33,312 nucleotides of DNA from Mesorhizobium sp. (GTDB lineage: Bacteria; Pseudomonadota; Alphaproteobacteria; Rhizobiales; Rhizobiaceae): positions 1 through 33,312 of the forward strand of contig NZ_JAFKIC010000165.1 of NCBI RefSeq assembly GCF_017306585.1, in the 5' to 3' direction. Every line of letters starts with the position of its first letter. Position 1 is the stretch's first letter. Below, one piece after another: positions 15,416 to 23,767 of this stretch. The notes beneath the pieces were generated by a model that was given only the letters and a program-made list of their open reading frames with translations, was not told where the DNA came from and did no database searches. The position numbers and the translations under genes are program-made.

Positions 15416-17146
15416 TCAGGCCGTGGAAGCCGCCCGCCTCAAACGCGCCCGCGCGTCGCGGACCGAGGCGGCGTAGGTCACCAGCGGAGGCTTGACGCCG
15501 TGGTTGATCAGCATGCGCCGTATCCGTGGCGACGCACCCGAGATGATGAAGCGCACGCCCGCGCGACTGGCCTTGCGGGCCGCGCTTTCGATGACATTGG
15601 CCGCTGTCGAATCGAAAAACGGCACGGCCGAACAGTCGAGAATGAAGTTGCGGCGCTGGTCAGCGATGCGGTCGAGCACGCTACCCACGGTCGAAGCGGC
15701 GCCGAAGAAGAAGGCGCCCGAGATGCGGTAGACGACGGTGTCGGCATCGCTCGCCTCATTGGCATCATAGCCGCCGTTGACGGTATCGGCGACATCGTCC
15801 TGCGCCAGATCCGCCTCGACCGCGACGGACTTCGCCATGCGGTCGATGAACAGGATGGAGCCCAGCGCGAAGCCGACGACAATGCCCTCGGTCAGGTCGC
15901 GGAAGACGACGATCAGGAAGGTGGCCATCAGCACCAGCGCATCGCCGCGCGAGGCGCGCAGCAACGTGGCGAAAGCCTGTTTCTCGAACATGTTCCAGCA
16001 AACCACGGCCAGCACGCCGGCAAGGGCTGACAGTGGGATGTAGCTGGCGAGCGGGGCCGCGACCAGCATCAGCACCAGCAGGATCCCCGAATGGACCATG
16101 CCTGAGACCGGGCCATGTGCGCCGGCCCGCACATTGGTGGCGGTGCGGGCGATGGTGCCGGTGGCGCAGATGCCGCCGAACAAAGCGGACGCGATGTTGG
16201 CGAAGCCTTGCGCCACGAGTTCGCAATTGGAGCGGTGCCGCCGGCCCGTCATGCCGTCGGCGACGACGGCCGAGAGCAGCGATTCGATGGCCCCGAGCAA
16301 GGCGAAGGCAATCGCATCGGGCAGCACTTCGACCATCCTGTCGAGGCTGACCGGCGGCAGAGCTGGCCATTGCAGGCTGCGCGGGATGCCGCCGTAGCGC
16401 GTGCCGATGGTTTCGGCCGGCAGCGCGAACAGCGCCACGGCGAGCGAGGCAAGGCCGATGGCGATCAGCATGGCCGGCCATTTCGGCCGCCAGCGCTTCA
16501 GAAGCACGATGGTCGCGATGGTCAGCACCGCCACGAAAGTCGCGGCGGGATTGATCGTGCCTGCCGCCTCGCCGAGCGCGATCAGCTTCGGCACGAACGG
16601 GCCGGGCTCCTTGCCCGGCAAGGTCAGCCCGAACAGTTCGACGATCTGGCCCGAGAAGATGATGACGGCGATGCCGGCGGTGAAGCCGACTGTGACCGGA
16701 TAGGGTATGAACTTGATGTAGGTGCCGAGCCTGAGGTAGCCGATGGCAAGCAGGAAGACGCCGGCCATCATCGTCGCCAGCAGCAGGCCGTCGACGCCGA
16801 CGCGCGCGACCGTCGCCGCCACCAGCACGATGAAGGCGCCGGCCGGACCGCCGATCTGGAAGCGGCTGCCGCCGAAAGCCGAGATGATGAAACCGCCGAC
16901 GATGGAGGTGTACAGGCCGCGCTCCGGCGTCACGCCCGATGCGATGGCGATCGCCATCGACAACGGCAGCGCGACGATTGCGACGGTGAGGCCGGCGATG
17001 ACGTCTGCCTTGAAATGCGCCGAGGTGTAGCCCTCGCGCAGCACCGTCACCAGCTTCGGCGTGAACAGTTCCGAGAATGTCGGCTTTGCCTGATGATGGA
17101 CCGGCCGATCGACCGGTCGATACGTTGCCTGACGCGCCTGATCCAT
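15416..17146 (-). CDS. SulP-family anion transporter with STAS domain
   Basis: 576-residue inner-membrane anion transporter. After a polar N-terminus, the SulP core begins at AHFKADVIAGLTVAIVALPLSMAIAIASGV and continues with GLYTSIVGGFIISAFGGSRFQIGGPAGAF, the SulP signature. About 12-14 hydrophobic segments follow, with GICATGTIARTATNVRAGAHGPVSGM in the middle. A cytosolic C-terminal STAS domain occupies about residues 445-570 (VVYRISGAFFFGAAS, NFILDCSAVPFFDSTAANVI). Members move sulfate, bicarbonate or other anions; substrate cannot be told from motifs. The XRE gene lies 67 bp upstream on the same strand, so an XRE-sulP operon is likely. No carbonic anhydrase is adjacent. Confidence 0.94.
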   Translation of the reverse strand: MDQARQATYRPVDRPVHHQAKPTFSELFTPKLVTVLREGYTSAHFKADVIAGLTVAIVALPLSMAIAIASGVTPERGLYTSIVGGFIISAFGGSRFQIGGPAGAFIVLVAATVARVGVDGLLLATMMAGVFLLAIGYLRLGTYIKFIPYPVTVGFTAGIAVIIFSGQIVELFGLTLPGKEPGPFVPKLIALGEAAGTINPAATFVAVLTIATIVLLKRWRPKWPAMLIAIGLASLAVALFALPAETIGTRYGGIPRSLQWPALPPVSLDRMVEVLPDAIAFALLGAIESLLSAVVADGMTGRRHRSNCELVAQGFANIASALFGGICATGTIARTATNVRAGAHGPVSGMVHSGILLVLMLVAAPLASYIPLSALAGVLAVVCWNMFEKQAFATLLRASRGDALVLMATFLIVVFRDLTEGIVVGFALGSILFIDRMAKSVAVEADLAQDDVADTVNGGYDANEASDADTVVYRISGAFFFGAASTVGSVLDRIADQRRNFILDCSAVPFFDSTAANVIESAARKASRAGVRFIISGASPRIRRMLINHGVKPPLVTYAASVRDARARLRRAASTA

Positions 17147-17213
17147 GGACTGCCACCCGCACCTTCAAGGCGGCGGGATCGTCGGCAGGACTGTCGGCGG
17201 TCGCCGTCGCGAC

Positions 17214-17492
17214 TTATGCGGGCTCGGTCCTGGGGTCCGGCGGCACGGCGGGCTTGAGGCGCACGCCCCTGCCGCCACGCTCGCTGGCCTGGTTCTCGCC
17301 GATCAGTTCCACCCCGGCCTCGTCGAGAGCCTGGATGACCTTCATCAGCGTATCGACCACACCCCTGACCACGCCGTCGCTCGCCTCCATGCGCTGGATG
17401 GTCGGAAGCGAGACACCGGCACGCTCGGCGAGCGTCTTCTGGTCGATACCGGCCAACGCCCGTGCGGCGCGCATCTGCGCGGCAGTGATCAT
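17214..17492 (-). CDS. Small XRE helix-turn-helix regulator upstream of SulP gene
   Basis: 92-residue protein starting at ATG 17492 (MITAAQMRAARALAGIDQ). It is an almost pure XRE/Cro domain: QKTLAERAGVSLPTIQRMEASDG, then VDTLMKVIQALDEAGVELI. A short polar tail follows (RGGRGVRLKPAVPPDPRTEPA). Longer in-frame starts up to 17555 exist, but the helix-turn-helix family normally begins near MITAAQMRAAR. It is co-directional with SulP (67-bp gap), so it most likely regulates the operon. AT-rich DNA containing TGATG-N7-CATCA (about 17545-17561) lies upstream. Confidence 0.9.
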   Translation of the reverse strand: MITAAQMRAARALAGIDQKTLAERAGVSLPTIQRMEASDGVVRGVVDTLMKVIQALDEAGVELIGENQASERGGRGVRLKPAVPPDPRTEPA

Positions 17493-17544
17493 CGGTCGAA
17501 ACCTATGTCTGAGCCTGCGGTAATAATGTTTATTGCTTTTATCA

Positions 17545-17561
17545 TGATGTTTCAAGCATCA
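17545..17561. promoter_or_regulatory. Inverted repeat upstream of XRE-sulP operon
   Basis: TGATG-TTTCAAG-CATCA is a 5-bp inverted repeat with a 7-bp spacer inside the AT-rich region just upstream of the XRE start. It is adjacent to an ATCATGAT palindrome on the same side. Location fits operator or promoter architecture for the XRE-sulP operon; the short arms make this tentative. Confidence 0.35.
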
Positions 17562-17586
17562 TTTTGCATATATCAGACATGTGAGA

Positions 17587-18321
17587 TCACTCACTTTCGT
17601 CGACCATCTTGCGCCGCTGCAGCAGCCTTGCCGCCAGCCAGCACAGCATCGCCCAGGCGAAGCCCGCGCACCAGCCCGCCAGCACGTCCGAGGGCCAGTG
17701 CACGCCGAGATAGATGCGGCTGACGCCGACCAGCACCGTGACCAGCACGGCTAGCGACAAAACGTAGACCTTCGTTGCCCGGCCACGCAGGAAGCGCGCG
17801 GCAAGCGAACCGAGCGTCAGGTAGGTCACCGCCGAAAGCATGGCGTGACCGCTCGGGAATGAGAGCGACGTCTCGTTGACCAGATGCGAAACGAGTTCGG
17901 GCCGGGGCCGGTCGATCCCGAGTTTCAGCAGGCTCGACAGGACCTGGCCGCCGGCCACGGCGACGAAGACGAGAAGCGCGGTCCCCGGCCTGCGGATCAG
18001 CAGGAGGTAGAGGATCGCCGCCGTCGTGATAAGCACCAGCACGCTGGCGCTGCCGAGGCTGGTGATGTCGCGCACCGCGCCTTCGAGCCAGGGAGGGCCG
18101 ATGGGAATGCCGGGCTGGCCCGCCTGGCGGAAGGCGAGCAGGATCTCGGTGTCGAACCCGTGCGGCGCGGTGGCGCGCGCCATCTCCATCAGCTCGACGA
18201 AGCCCCACAGGCCGCCGGCGATGATCAGGCCGGCCAGCAGGACCGGAAATTCGATCCGGTTGAGCAGGGTCTCGGCGGTGCCCTTCATAGGACCGGTATC
18301 GCGGCCGTCATCTTTTGTCAT
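17587..18321 (-). CDS. PAP2-family membrane phosphatase
   Basis: 244-residue integral membrane phosphatase from ATG 18321. All three PAP2 catalytic motifs are intact: KxxxxxxRP as KLGIDRPRP (K133-R140 region), PSGH at 156-159 (SFPSGHA), and SRxxxxxHxxxD as SRIYLGVHWPSD (R202, H208, D212). About six transmembrane segments surround them. Family members dephosphorylate lipid phosphates (phosphatidate, undecaprenyl pyrophosphate, LPS lipid A phosphate). Its start overlaps the stop of the half-size EamA gene by ATGA (18318-18321), so the two are translationally coupled. It sits at the end of the operon. Substrate not determined. Confidence 0.93.
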   Translation of the reverse strand: MTKDDGRDTGPMKGTAETLLNRIEFPVLLAGLIIAGGLWGFVELMEMARATAPHGFDTEILLAFRQAGQPGIPIGPPWLEGAVRDITSLGSASVLVLITTAAILYLLLIRRPGTALLVFVAVAGGQVLSSLLKLGIDRPRPELVSHLVNETSLSFPSGHAMLSAVTYLTLGSLAARFLRGRATKVYVLSLAVLVTVLVGVSRIYLGVHWPSDVLAGWCAGFAWAMLCWLAARLLQRRKMVDESE

Positions 18322-18656
18322 CGCCCCTGCAGATAGGGTCCGAGCGTGATCAGCGCCACGGCCGCGATCGCCAGAACGATGCCGGTCGCCTGCAGCGCAT
18401 TGACGCGCTCGCCGAAGAACACCAGCGCCACGACATTGACCGAGACCAGCTGGATGACCGCCGAGAGGCTGAACGAGACCGACATGCCGAACTCGCGGAT
18501 CAGCCGCAGCATGATCAGATTGCCAAGGGAATAGAGCGCAAGCGTCAAAAGGATCTTGCCCAGGCTCGGCGCCAGCCCCCATTGCTTGGCGGCGGTGGCC
18601 GCCAGAAGGAAGATCACGGTCGAAAAACCGAGCTGCAGCAGTCCCGAAAAACTCAA
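18318..18656 (-). CDS. Half-size EamA/DMT membrane protein (TTG start)
   Basis: 112-residue four-helix membrane protein, equal to one EamA repeat (DMT superfamily). The C-terminal FFGERVNALQATGIVLAIAAVALITLG is diagnostic. Transmembrane stretches lie near 3-22, 33-50, 57-80 and 87-107. No ATG is available at the right place. TTG 18656 follows an excellent Shine-Dalgarno (GGGGGAGGGAACA), giving LSFSGLLQLGFSTVIFLL. A longer ATG start at 18761 adds an Arg-rich, non-membrane leader and is unlikely. It overlaps the PAP2 gene by 4 bp. Half-size DMT proteins usually work as dimers, for example SMR pumps and ArnE/F lipid flippases. Confidence 0.8.
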   Translation of the reverse strand: MSFSGLLQLGFSTVIFLLAATAAKQWGLAPSLGKILLTLALYSLGNLIMLRLIREFGMSVSFSLSAVIQLVSVNVVALVFFGERVNALQATGIVLAIAAVALITLGPYLQGR

Positions 18657-18826
18657 TGTTCCCTCCCCCTCGAAGCGGCTTGGGCCGCATGTGGCAGCGG
18701 ACCTTGTTTCCGAAGCGCGGCGGAACGTCAAGCGACGTCCTTCCAATGGAGGTCTTGGCAACCGCCGGACTGAAGCTCAATGTGCCGATGTCGCCCAGCC
18801 TGTCGACAAAGGGCGGTCAGGGGCCC

Positions 18827-20206
18827 ATGATTCGTCTTCTTCAGAACTTGGCGCGGCGCTGGAGCGAGCTTTCCCTTGCTCTCCAGTTCCTGGTCGCCGG
18901 CGGCTTCTGCCTGCTCGCCGTCATGCTGGTGGTGGGATCCTGGGTGACGATGCAGATCCGCGACGGTGTCATCCGCAATTCGGCCGCCACGACCGCACTC
19001 TATGTCGACAGCGTGATCGCCCCGCTGCTGCCCGACCTGCGCAAGAGCGAGCAGCTCAGCGCGTCCGTCAGACAGGCGCTCGACGAGACGCTCGGCCAGG
19101 GCGCTCTCGGCAAACGCCTGGTGTCGTTCAGGCTCTGGCGCCGCGACGGCACCGTGCTCTACGCGAAAGACGCAAGCCTGACCGGTCGCCGCTTCGACCT
19201 CAGCGACAATCTGCGAGCGGCCTTCAAGGGCAGCGTCGTGGCCCAGTTCGATACATTCGACGAGAACGAGAGCAAGGAGAAAGCCGTCGGCGTCCCCTTG
19301 CTCGAAATCTACAATCCGGTGCGCGAACCCTGGTCGGGCGACGTGGTGGCCGTGACCGAGTTCTACGAGGTCGCCGACGATTTCAAGGCCACGCTGGCTT
19401 CCACCCTGCAGTCGAGCTGGCTGATCGTGGCCGGCACCACCCTGACGGCGTTCATTCTTCTGTCGGGCATCGTGCTACGCGGCAGCCGCACGATCGACGA
19501 TCAGCGCGGAGCGCTGCGCCGGCAGGTGTCTGAACTGCAAGGCCTGGTGACGCAGAACAGTGCCTTGCGGCACCGCGTGCAGCGGGCGTCCCGCCGCGCC
19601 ACCGCGCTCAACGAAAGATATCTGCGCCGGATCGGCGCCGACCTTCACGACGGGCCGGCCCAGCTCGTGGCGCTGGCGGCGCTGCGCCTGGACAGTCCGG
19701 CCTTTTCCGGTCACGGTGAAAGCCCAGCCGAAGTGGCGATGATCCGCAAGACGCTCGAGGAAGCGATGCGGGAGATACGCGGCATCTGCACCGGTCTGGT
19801 GCTGCCACAGATAGAGACGGCCGCCGCGACCGACATATTGCGGCTGGCCGTCGAGGAACACGAGCGCCGGACGGGAACGTCGGTGGCGCTGACGCTGCCC
19901 GAACATCTGCCCGAGCCCGGCCCCTCCGAGAAGATCAGCATCTACCGCTTCGTGCAGGAGGGCCTGAACAATGCCTTTCGCCACGGACGCGGCAAGGATC
20001 AGGCGGTGCGCGCCGGCATGCGAAACGGCAGGCTTTTCGTCGAAGTTTCGGATGGCGGGCCGGGCTTCGATCCGGCACGGGCCGAGGGGCTGGGACTGGC
20101 GGGCCTCAGGGAGCGGGTCGAAAGCATCGGTGGCCAGTTCGAGACCTTGACCGGGGCGCAAGGCACGCGGCTGGTGATCAGCCTGTCGGTCGAGGAGCAA
20201 GCATGA
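18827..20206 (+). CDS. Sensor histidine kinase, NarL-partner type (HisKA_3)
   Basis: 459 residues from ATG 18827; an in-frame ATG at 18788 would add 13 residues. Layout: transmembrane helix about 18-42, a ~150-residue extracytoplasmic sensor with no recognised fold, TM2 about 197-217, a coiled coil (about 222-265), and the HisKA_3 dimerisation domain with phospho-acceptor H274 in GADLHDGPAQLVALAALRL. The HATPase_c domain follows: N-box NNAFRHG (381-387), G1 DGGPGF (409-414), G2 GLGLAGL (421-427). No HAMP is evident. It overlaps the response regulator by ATGA, so the two-component operon is coupled. The stimulus is not predictable. Confidence 0.94.
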   Translation: MIRLLQNLARRWSELSLALQFLVAGGFCLLAVMLVVGSWVTMQIRDGVIRNSAATTALYVDSVIAPLLPDLRKSEQLSASVRQALDETLGQGALGKRLVSFRLWRRDGTVLYAKDASLTGRRFDLSDNLRAAFKGSVVAQFDTFDENESKEKAVGVPLLEIYNPVREPWSGDVVAVTEFYEVADDFKATLASTLQSSWLIVAGTTLTAFILLSGIVLRGSRTIDDQRGALRRQVSELQGLVTQNSALRHRVQRASRRATALNERYLRRIGADLHDGPAQLVALAALRLDSPAFSGHGESPAEVAMIRKTLEEAMREIRGICTGLVLPQIETAAATDILRLAVEEHERRTGTSVALTLPEHLPEPGPSEKISIYRFVQEGLNNAFRHGRGKDQAVRAGMRNGRLFVEVSDGGPGFDPARAEGLGLAGLRERVESIGGQFETLTGAQGTRLVISLSVEEQA

Positions 20207-20862
20207 TCGGCGCCATCCGCATCGCCATTGTCGATGACCATCCGCTGTTTCGCGAAGGTGTGACGCGCAGCCTGTCGGAGATCGGCGGCTTCGAGGTGGT
20301 CGGCGAGGGCGCGACCGCGCAGGATGCCGAACGCATCGCCGCGACGGTGCGGCCCGACATATTGCTGCTCGACATTTCCATGCCGGGCGGCGGTCTAGCC
20401 GCGGTCGCAAGCATCCTTGCCGAATACCCCGCCCAGAAGATCGTCATGCTGACTGTCTCGGAGGCCAATGCCGACGTGACCGGAGCCCTCAACGCCGGGG
20501 TGCGCGGTTATGTCCTCAAAGGCGTCGGCTCACGCGCGCTCGCCGATATCCTGCATGACGTGGCGGCCGGAGAGAGCTATCTTTCGCCGACATTGTCGGC
20601 GCGGCTGCTGTCCGATCTCCAGGCGCCGCGGCCCGCCAATGCCACTGCGGACAGGCTGCGGCAACTCACCGCGCGGCAGACGGAAATCCTGCGGCTGGTG
20701 GCGGAGGGGCTGAGCAACAAGGAAGTCGCCTTGCGCCTGGAACTCCAGGAGAAGACGGTCAAGCACCACATGACCGGGGTGCTGTCGAAGCTGAGCGTGA
20801 GAAACCGCACCGAGGCGGCCCTGCTGATGCGTGAGTTCCGCGACCGCGAGAGAGACCGCTGA
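20203..20862 (+). CDS. NarL/FixJ-family response regulator
   Basis: 219-residue response regulator. Receiver domain residues are all present: acidic pair D11-D12 (IVDDHPLF), phospho-acceptor D57 (ILLLDISMPGGG), T84 (VMLTVSE) and K106 (GYVLKG). The C-terminal LuxR-type helix-turn-helix (about 152-217) reads LTARQTEILRLVAEGLSNKE, then VALRLELQEKTVKHHMTGVLSKL. Its start overlaps the kinase stop by 4 bp. The nearest other gene is the convergent secreted Gly/Asn-rich gene, ending 107 bp downstream; whether it belongs to the regulon is not shown. Confidence 0.96.
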   Translation: MIGAIRIAIVDDHPLFREGVTRSLSEIGGFEVVGEGATAQDAERIAATVRPDILLLDISMPGGGLAAVASILAEYPAQKIVMLTVSEANADVTGALNAGVRGYVLKGVGSRALADILHDVAAGESYLSPTLSARLLSDLQAPRPANATADRLRQLTARQTEILRLVAEGLSNKEVALRLELQEKTVKHHMTGVLSKLSVRNRTEAALLMREFRDRERDR

Positions 20863-20902
20863 CGGGCACTGCCTCGCCTGCGATCGCCCGGCGTGAGAAA
20901 AA

Positions 20903-20940
20903 CTGTGTCACCCCCGCCGGGGGGCGGCGGGGGTGACGTG
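20903..20940 (-). terminator. Rho-independent terminator, minus-strand orientation
   Basis: A 12-bp perfect stem: GTCACCCCCGCC (20907-20918), loop 20919-20925, then GGCGGGGGTGAC (20926-20937). Read on the minus strand, the stem is followed by AGTTTTTCTC, a U-run, so it terminates the Gly/Asn-rich gene (20970-21455). On the plus strand there is no T-run, but the hairpin may also slow transcripts from the two-component operon. Confidence 0.75.
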
Positions 20941-20969
20941 TGAAACCGGCCGTTGCCTGTTGACCGGCT

Positions 20970-21455
20970 TCACAAGGCCTTGAGACGGCTGACATCGGCC
21001 GGTGTGGCCCGACGGTCGATGATCGTGCGGCCGAGCGCGTCCAGCATTTTGAAACGGCCGTTCTCTATCTCCTCGGTCATGCCGTTGGGGTGCTGGACGG
21101 TGATCTTCCCGCCGTCCGTGTCGACCTTGTCGCCGGTCTTGGGGTCGACATGGCTCGTGCCCCTTTCTGTCCCGCCCCTGTCTATCTGGCCCTTGTCGGT
21201 CTGGCCCTTGCCGGAATTGCCGCCGTCGCTGTTCCCGCCGTTGGCGCCGTCCCCATTACCGTTGCCGCCGCTACCACTGTTTCCGTTGCTGTCCTTGCCG
21301 CCGCCATTGCCGCCCTTGGCGGCATGCGCGCTGGCCGCGCCGATACCGGGGACACAACCGTGCAGAACGATCTGGCAGGGAACCATCGCCAGCGCCAGGG
21401 CGCCGCCCAATGCGGGCGCCAGCCGGCGGCAACGGCTCCTGATCGATCCGTGCAT
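20970..21455 (-). CDS. Secreted Gly/Asn-rich low-complexity protein with conserved-looking C-terminus
   Basis: 161 residues from ATG 21455 (GGAG upstream). It has an N-terminal signal sequence (arginines then LAPALGGALALAMV, ending ASAHA near residue 45). A disordered linker of Gly, Asn, Ser and Asp repeats follows (about 47-98: GGNGGGKDSNGNSG and similar). A compact C-terminal segment (about 100-161) reads DPKTGDKVDTDGGKITVQHP, NGMTEEIENGRFKMLDALGR, TIIDRRATPADVSRLKAL. I cannot assign a family. Longer in-frame starts to 21620 add no signal-like sequence. The gene ends in a strong terminator and is convergent with the two-component operon. Extracytoplasmic location is an inference from the leader. 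Confidence 0.75.
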   Translation of the reverse strand: MHGSIRSRCRRLAPALGGALALAMVPCQIVLHGCVPGIGAASAHAAKGGNGGGKDSNGNSGSGGNGNGDGANGGNSDGGNSGKGQTDKGQIDRGGTERGTSHVDPKTGDKVDTDGGKITVQHPNGMTEEIENGRFKMLDALGRTIIDRRATPADVSRLKAL

Positions 21456-21650
21456 GCTGATCTCCGTCGATAGAGCCGGCGCGCCCATCCTCAACGTTGC
21501 AAGGCAACCAGCATCGCCGAAAGACCTGGTGGCCGGAAGCGGCCTCCGACCGTTGCGTTTATCCTCCAGGACTTTTGAAAGCGCCAGATTGGACCAAAGT
21601 CCCAGTCCGCATGTGAACAACAGCCGCGCTACGCACCGCGGTCAGGTATG

Positions 21651-21668
21651 ATGTCACGAAAATGTGAT
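21651..21668 (+). promoter_or_regulatory. Candidate PhoB box upstream of PhoX
   Basis: Two 7-mers ATGTCAC (21651-21657) and ATGTGAT (21662-21668) are spaced with an 11-bp period, as in the PhoB direct-repeat box (consensus half about CTGTCAT). Each half matches 5 of 7. The site is about 65-80 bp upstream of the PhoX start. The same DNA also forms TCAC-GAAAAT-GTGA, so it could be something else. Confidence 0.4.
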
Positions 21669-21732
21669 CGGCCTGCCGTAAGCGGGTCGGACAGGTACCC
21701 AAGCCCAGCCACTCCAAAGCCAGAGGCCCTTC

Positions 21733-23736
21733 ATGACCGAACACCGCTCCCCCGACGCCCGATTCCGCACCAGCCTGCTCGAGGAAAACGACGGACCGGC
21801 CATCAACCCGACCGACAACCGGACCATGGGCGAGATCATCGCCGCGCGGTTCTCGCGCCGCGGCTTCCTGACCGGCTCGCTCGCCGTCGCGGCGATCGCG
21901 GCCACCGTCAGCCCGCTGGCGCTGGTTGCCGCCGACGACGCCCGCGCCGCCGAAGGCTCCGCCTTCAAGTTCGACGAACTCGAGGCCGGCATCGACGACA
22001 AGCACCATGTGGCGCCGGGCTACGACGCCGACGTGCTGCTGCGCTGGGGCGATCCCATGTTTGCCGATTCGCCTGACTTCGACCCGACGAAACAGTCGGC
22101 CGAGGCGCAGGCCAGGCAGTTCGGCTACAACAACGACTATGTCGGCTACATCCCGATCGACGGCTCGGCCGAGCACGGCCTGCTCGTCGTCAACCACGAA
22201 TACACCAACCCGCATCTGATGTTCCCGGGCATCGTCAAGATCGTCGAGAAGGACGGCAAGAAAGAGCCCGAGCTGGCGCCGCTCAGCAAGGAGCAGGTCG
22301 ATATCGAGATGGCCGCGCATGGAGGCACCATCGTCGAGATCCGCAAGGACGGCGGAAAATGGCAGGTCGTGCGCGACGGCAAGCTCAACCGCCGCATCAC
22401 CTCCAACACGGAAATGGCGCTGTCGGGCCCGGTCGCCGGTCACGACCGCGTCAAGACCAATGCCGATCCGTCGGGCACGAAGGTCTTCGGCACGGTGAAC
22501 AACTGCGCCGGCGGCGTCACCCCCTGGGGCACCTATGTCATGGCCGAGGAGAACATCCATGGCTATTTCTCTGGCGAACTGCCGGAGGGCCACAAGGAGG
22601 CCGCCAATTACAAGCGGCTCGGCATTCCGGAAGGCGCCTATGAATGGGGTGCGCATTACGACCGCTTCAACCTCGCCAAGGAGCCGAACGAGCCCAACCG
22701 CTTCGGCTGGATCGTCGAGGTCGACGTCAACGATCCGAACTCGGTGCCGAGGAAGCGCACCGCCATGGGCCGGTTCAAGCATGAGGGCGCCGAATCGATC
22801 GTCGCCAAGGATGGCCGCGTCGTCTTCTATCTCGGCGACGACGAGCGCTTCGACTATGTCTACAAATTCGTCACCAAGGGCACGTTCAACGCCAACGACC
22901 ACGCCGCCAACAAGGACCTGCTCGACGACGGCACGCTGCATGTCGCCAAATTCGCCGAGGACGGCACGGTCGAATGGCTGCCGATCGTCTTCGGCCAGGG
23001 CCCGCTGACGGCCGAGAACGGCTTCGCCAGCCAGGCCGACGTGCTGATCGAGACGCGCCGCGCCGCCGACCTGCTCGGCGCCACGAAGATGGACCGTCCC
23101 GAGGACATCCAGCCCAACGGCGTCAACGGCAAGGTCTATGTGATGCTGACCAACAACTCCAAGCGCAAGGCCGACCAGGTCGACGCCGCCAATCCGCGCG
23201 CCAACAACGCCTTCGGCCACATCATCGAGATCGCCGAGGCCGATGGCGACTTCACCGCCAGCAAGGGCAAGTGGGAAGTGCTGTTGAAGTGCGGCGACCC
23301 CTCGGTGGCCGATGTCGGCGCCACCTTCTCGACGGCAACCACCGCCAATGGCTGGTTCGGCATGCCAGACAATTGCGCGGTCGATTCGGCCGGCCGCCTG
23401 TGGGTCGCCACCGACGGCCAGGGCCCGAAGGCCACCGGCCGCACCGACGGCCTGTGGGCGGTCGACACGGAAGGTGCGGCGCGGGCGACGTCGAAGCTGT
23501 TCTTCCGCGTGCCGATCGGCGCCGAGATGTGCGGACCGCTGTTTGCGCCCGACGACCAGACCGCTTTTGTCGCCGTCCAGCATCCGGGCGATGGCGGTGA
23601 GGACTGGGATGGCTTCGGCCGGCCTTCCTATTATGAGGATCCGTCGACCCGCTGGCCCGATTTCAAGGCCGACATGCCGGTGCGGCCGGCGGTGGTGGCT
23701 ATCACCAAACAGGGCGGCGGCAAGATCGCGGTCTGA
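21733..23736 (+). CDS. phoX: PhoX-family phosphatase, Tat-exported
   Basis: 667-residue PhoX (DUF839) protein, a Ca2+/Fe-dependent periplasmic phosphomonoesterase family. The N-terminus carries a twin-arginine signal: SRRGFLT at 41-47, then the hydrophobic run SLAVAAIAATVSPLALVA and a cleavage region near ADDARA. The long N-region before the Tat motif is typical of PhoX. Conserved family features seen include GLLVVNHEYTNP, NNCAGGVTPWGTYVMAEEN, YEWGAHYDRF, HEGAE, YLGDDERFDYVYKFV, PEDIQPNGVNGKVYVMLTNN and the C-terminal PDNCAVDSAGRLWVATDGQG with AEMCGPLFAPD. AGAGG is upstream of ATG 21733. Some DUF839 proteins lack shown activity, so enzymatic function is inferred. Probably monocistronic and phosphate-regulated. 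Confidence 0.92.
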   Translation: MTEHRSPDARFRTSLLEENDGPAINPTDNRTMGEIIAARFSRRGFLTGSLAVAAIAATVSPLALVAADDARAAEGSAFKFDELEAGIDDKHHVAPGYDADVLLRWGDPMFADSPDFDPTKQSAEAQARQFGYNNDYVGYIPIDGSAEHGLLVVNHEYTNPHLMFPGIVKIVEKDGKKEPELAPLSKEQVDIEMAAHGGTIVEIRKDGGKWQVVRDGKLNRRITSNTEMALSGPVAGHDRVKTNADPSGTKVFGTVNNCAGGVTPWGTYVMAEENIHGYFSGELPEGHKEAANYKRLGIPEGAYEWGAHYDRFNLAKEPNEPNRFGWIVEVDVNDPNSVPRKRTAMGRFKHEGAESIVAKDGRVVFYLGDDERFDYVYKFVTKGTFNANDHAANKDLLDDGTLHVAKFAEDGTVEWLPIVFGQGPLTAENGFASQADVLIETRRAADLLGATKMDRPEDIQPNGVNGKVYVMLTNNSKRKADQVDAANPRANNAFGHIIEIAEADGDFTASKGKWEVLLKCGDPSVADVGATFSTATTANGWFGMPDNCAVDSAGRLWVATDGQGPKATGRTDGLWAVDTEGAARATSKLFFRVPIGAEMCGPLFAPDDQTAFVAVQHPGDGGEDWDGFGRPSYYEDPSTRWPDFKADMPVRPAVVAITKQGGGKIAV

Positions 23737-23767
23737 TGCAACGGCATTGCGGGAACCGTCATGGCAA

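Noticed and set aside
16115-17257. Long plus-strand frame antisense to the SulP gene
   Set aside because: Arg/Gly/Asp/Gln-rich shadow composition. The SulP frame shows membrane helices and a STAS domain.
21559-23583. 674-residue open frame antisense to phoX
   Set aside because: It is a mirror of the GC-rich phoX codons, has low-complexity Val/Gly/Asp-rich sequence with no family feature, and lacks a ribosome site.
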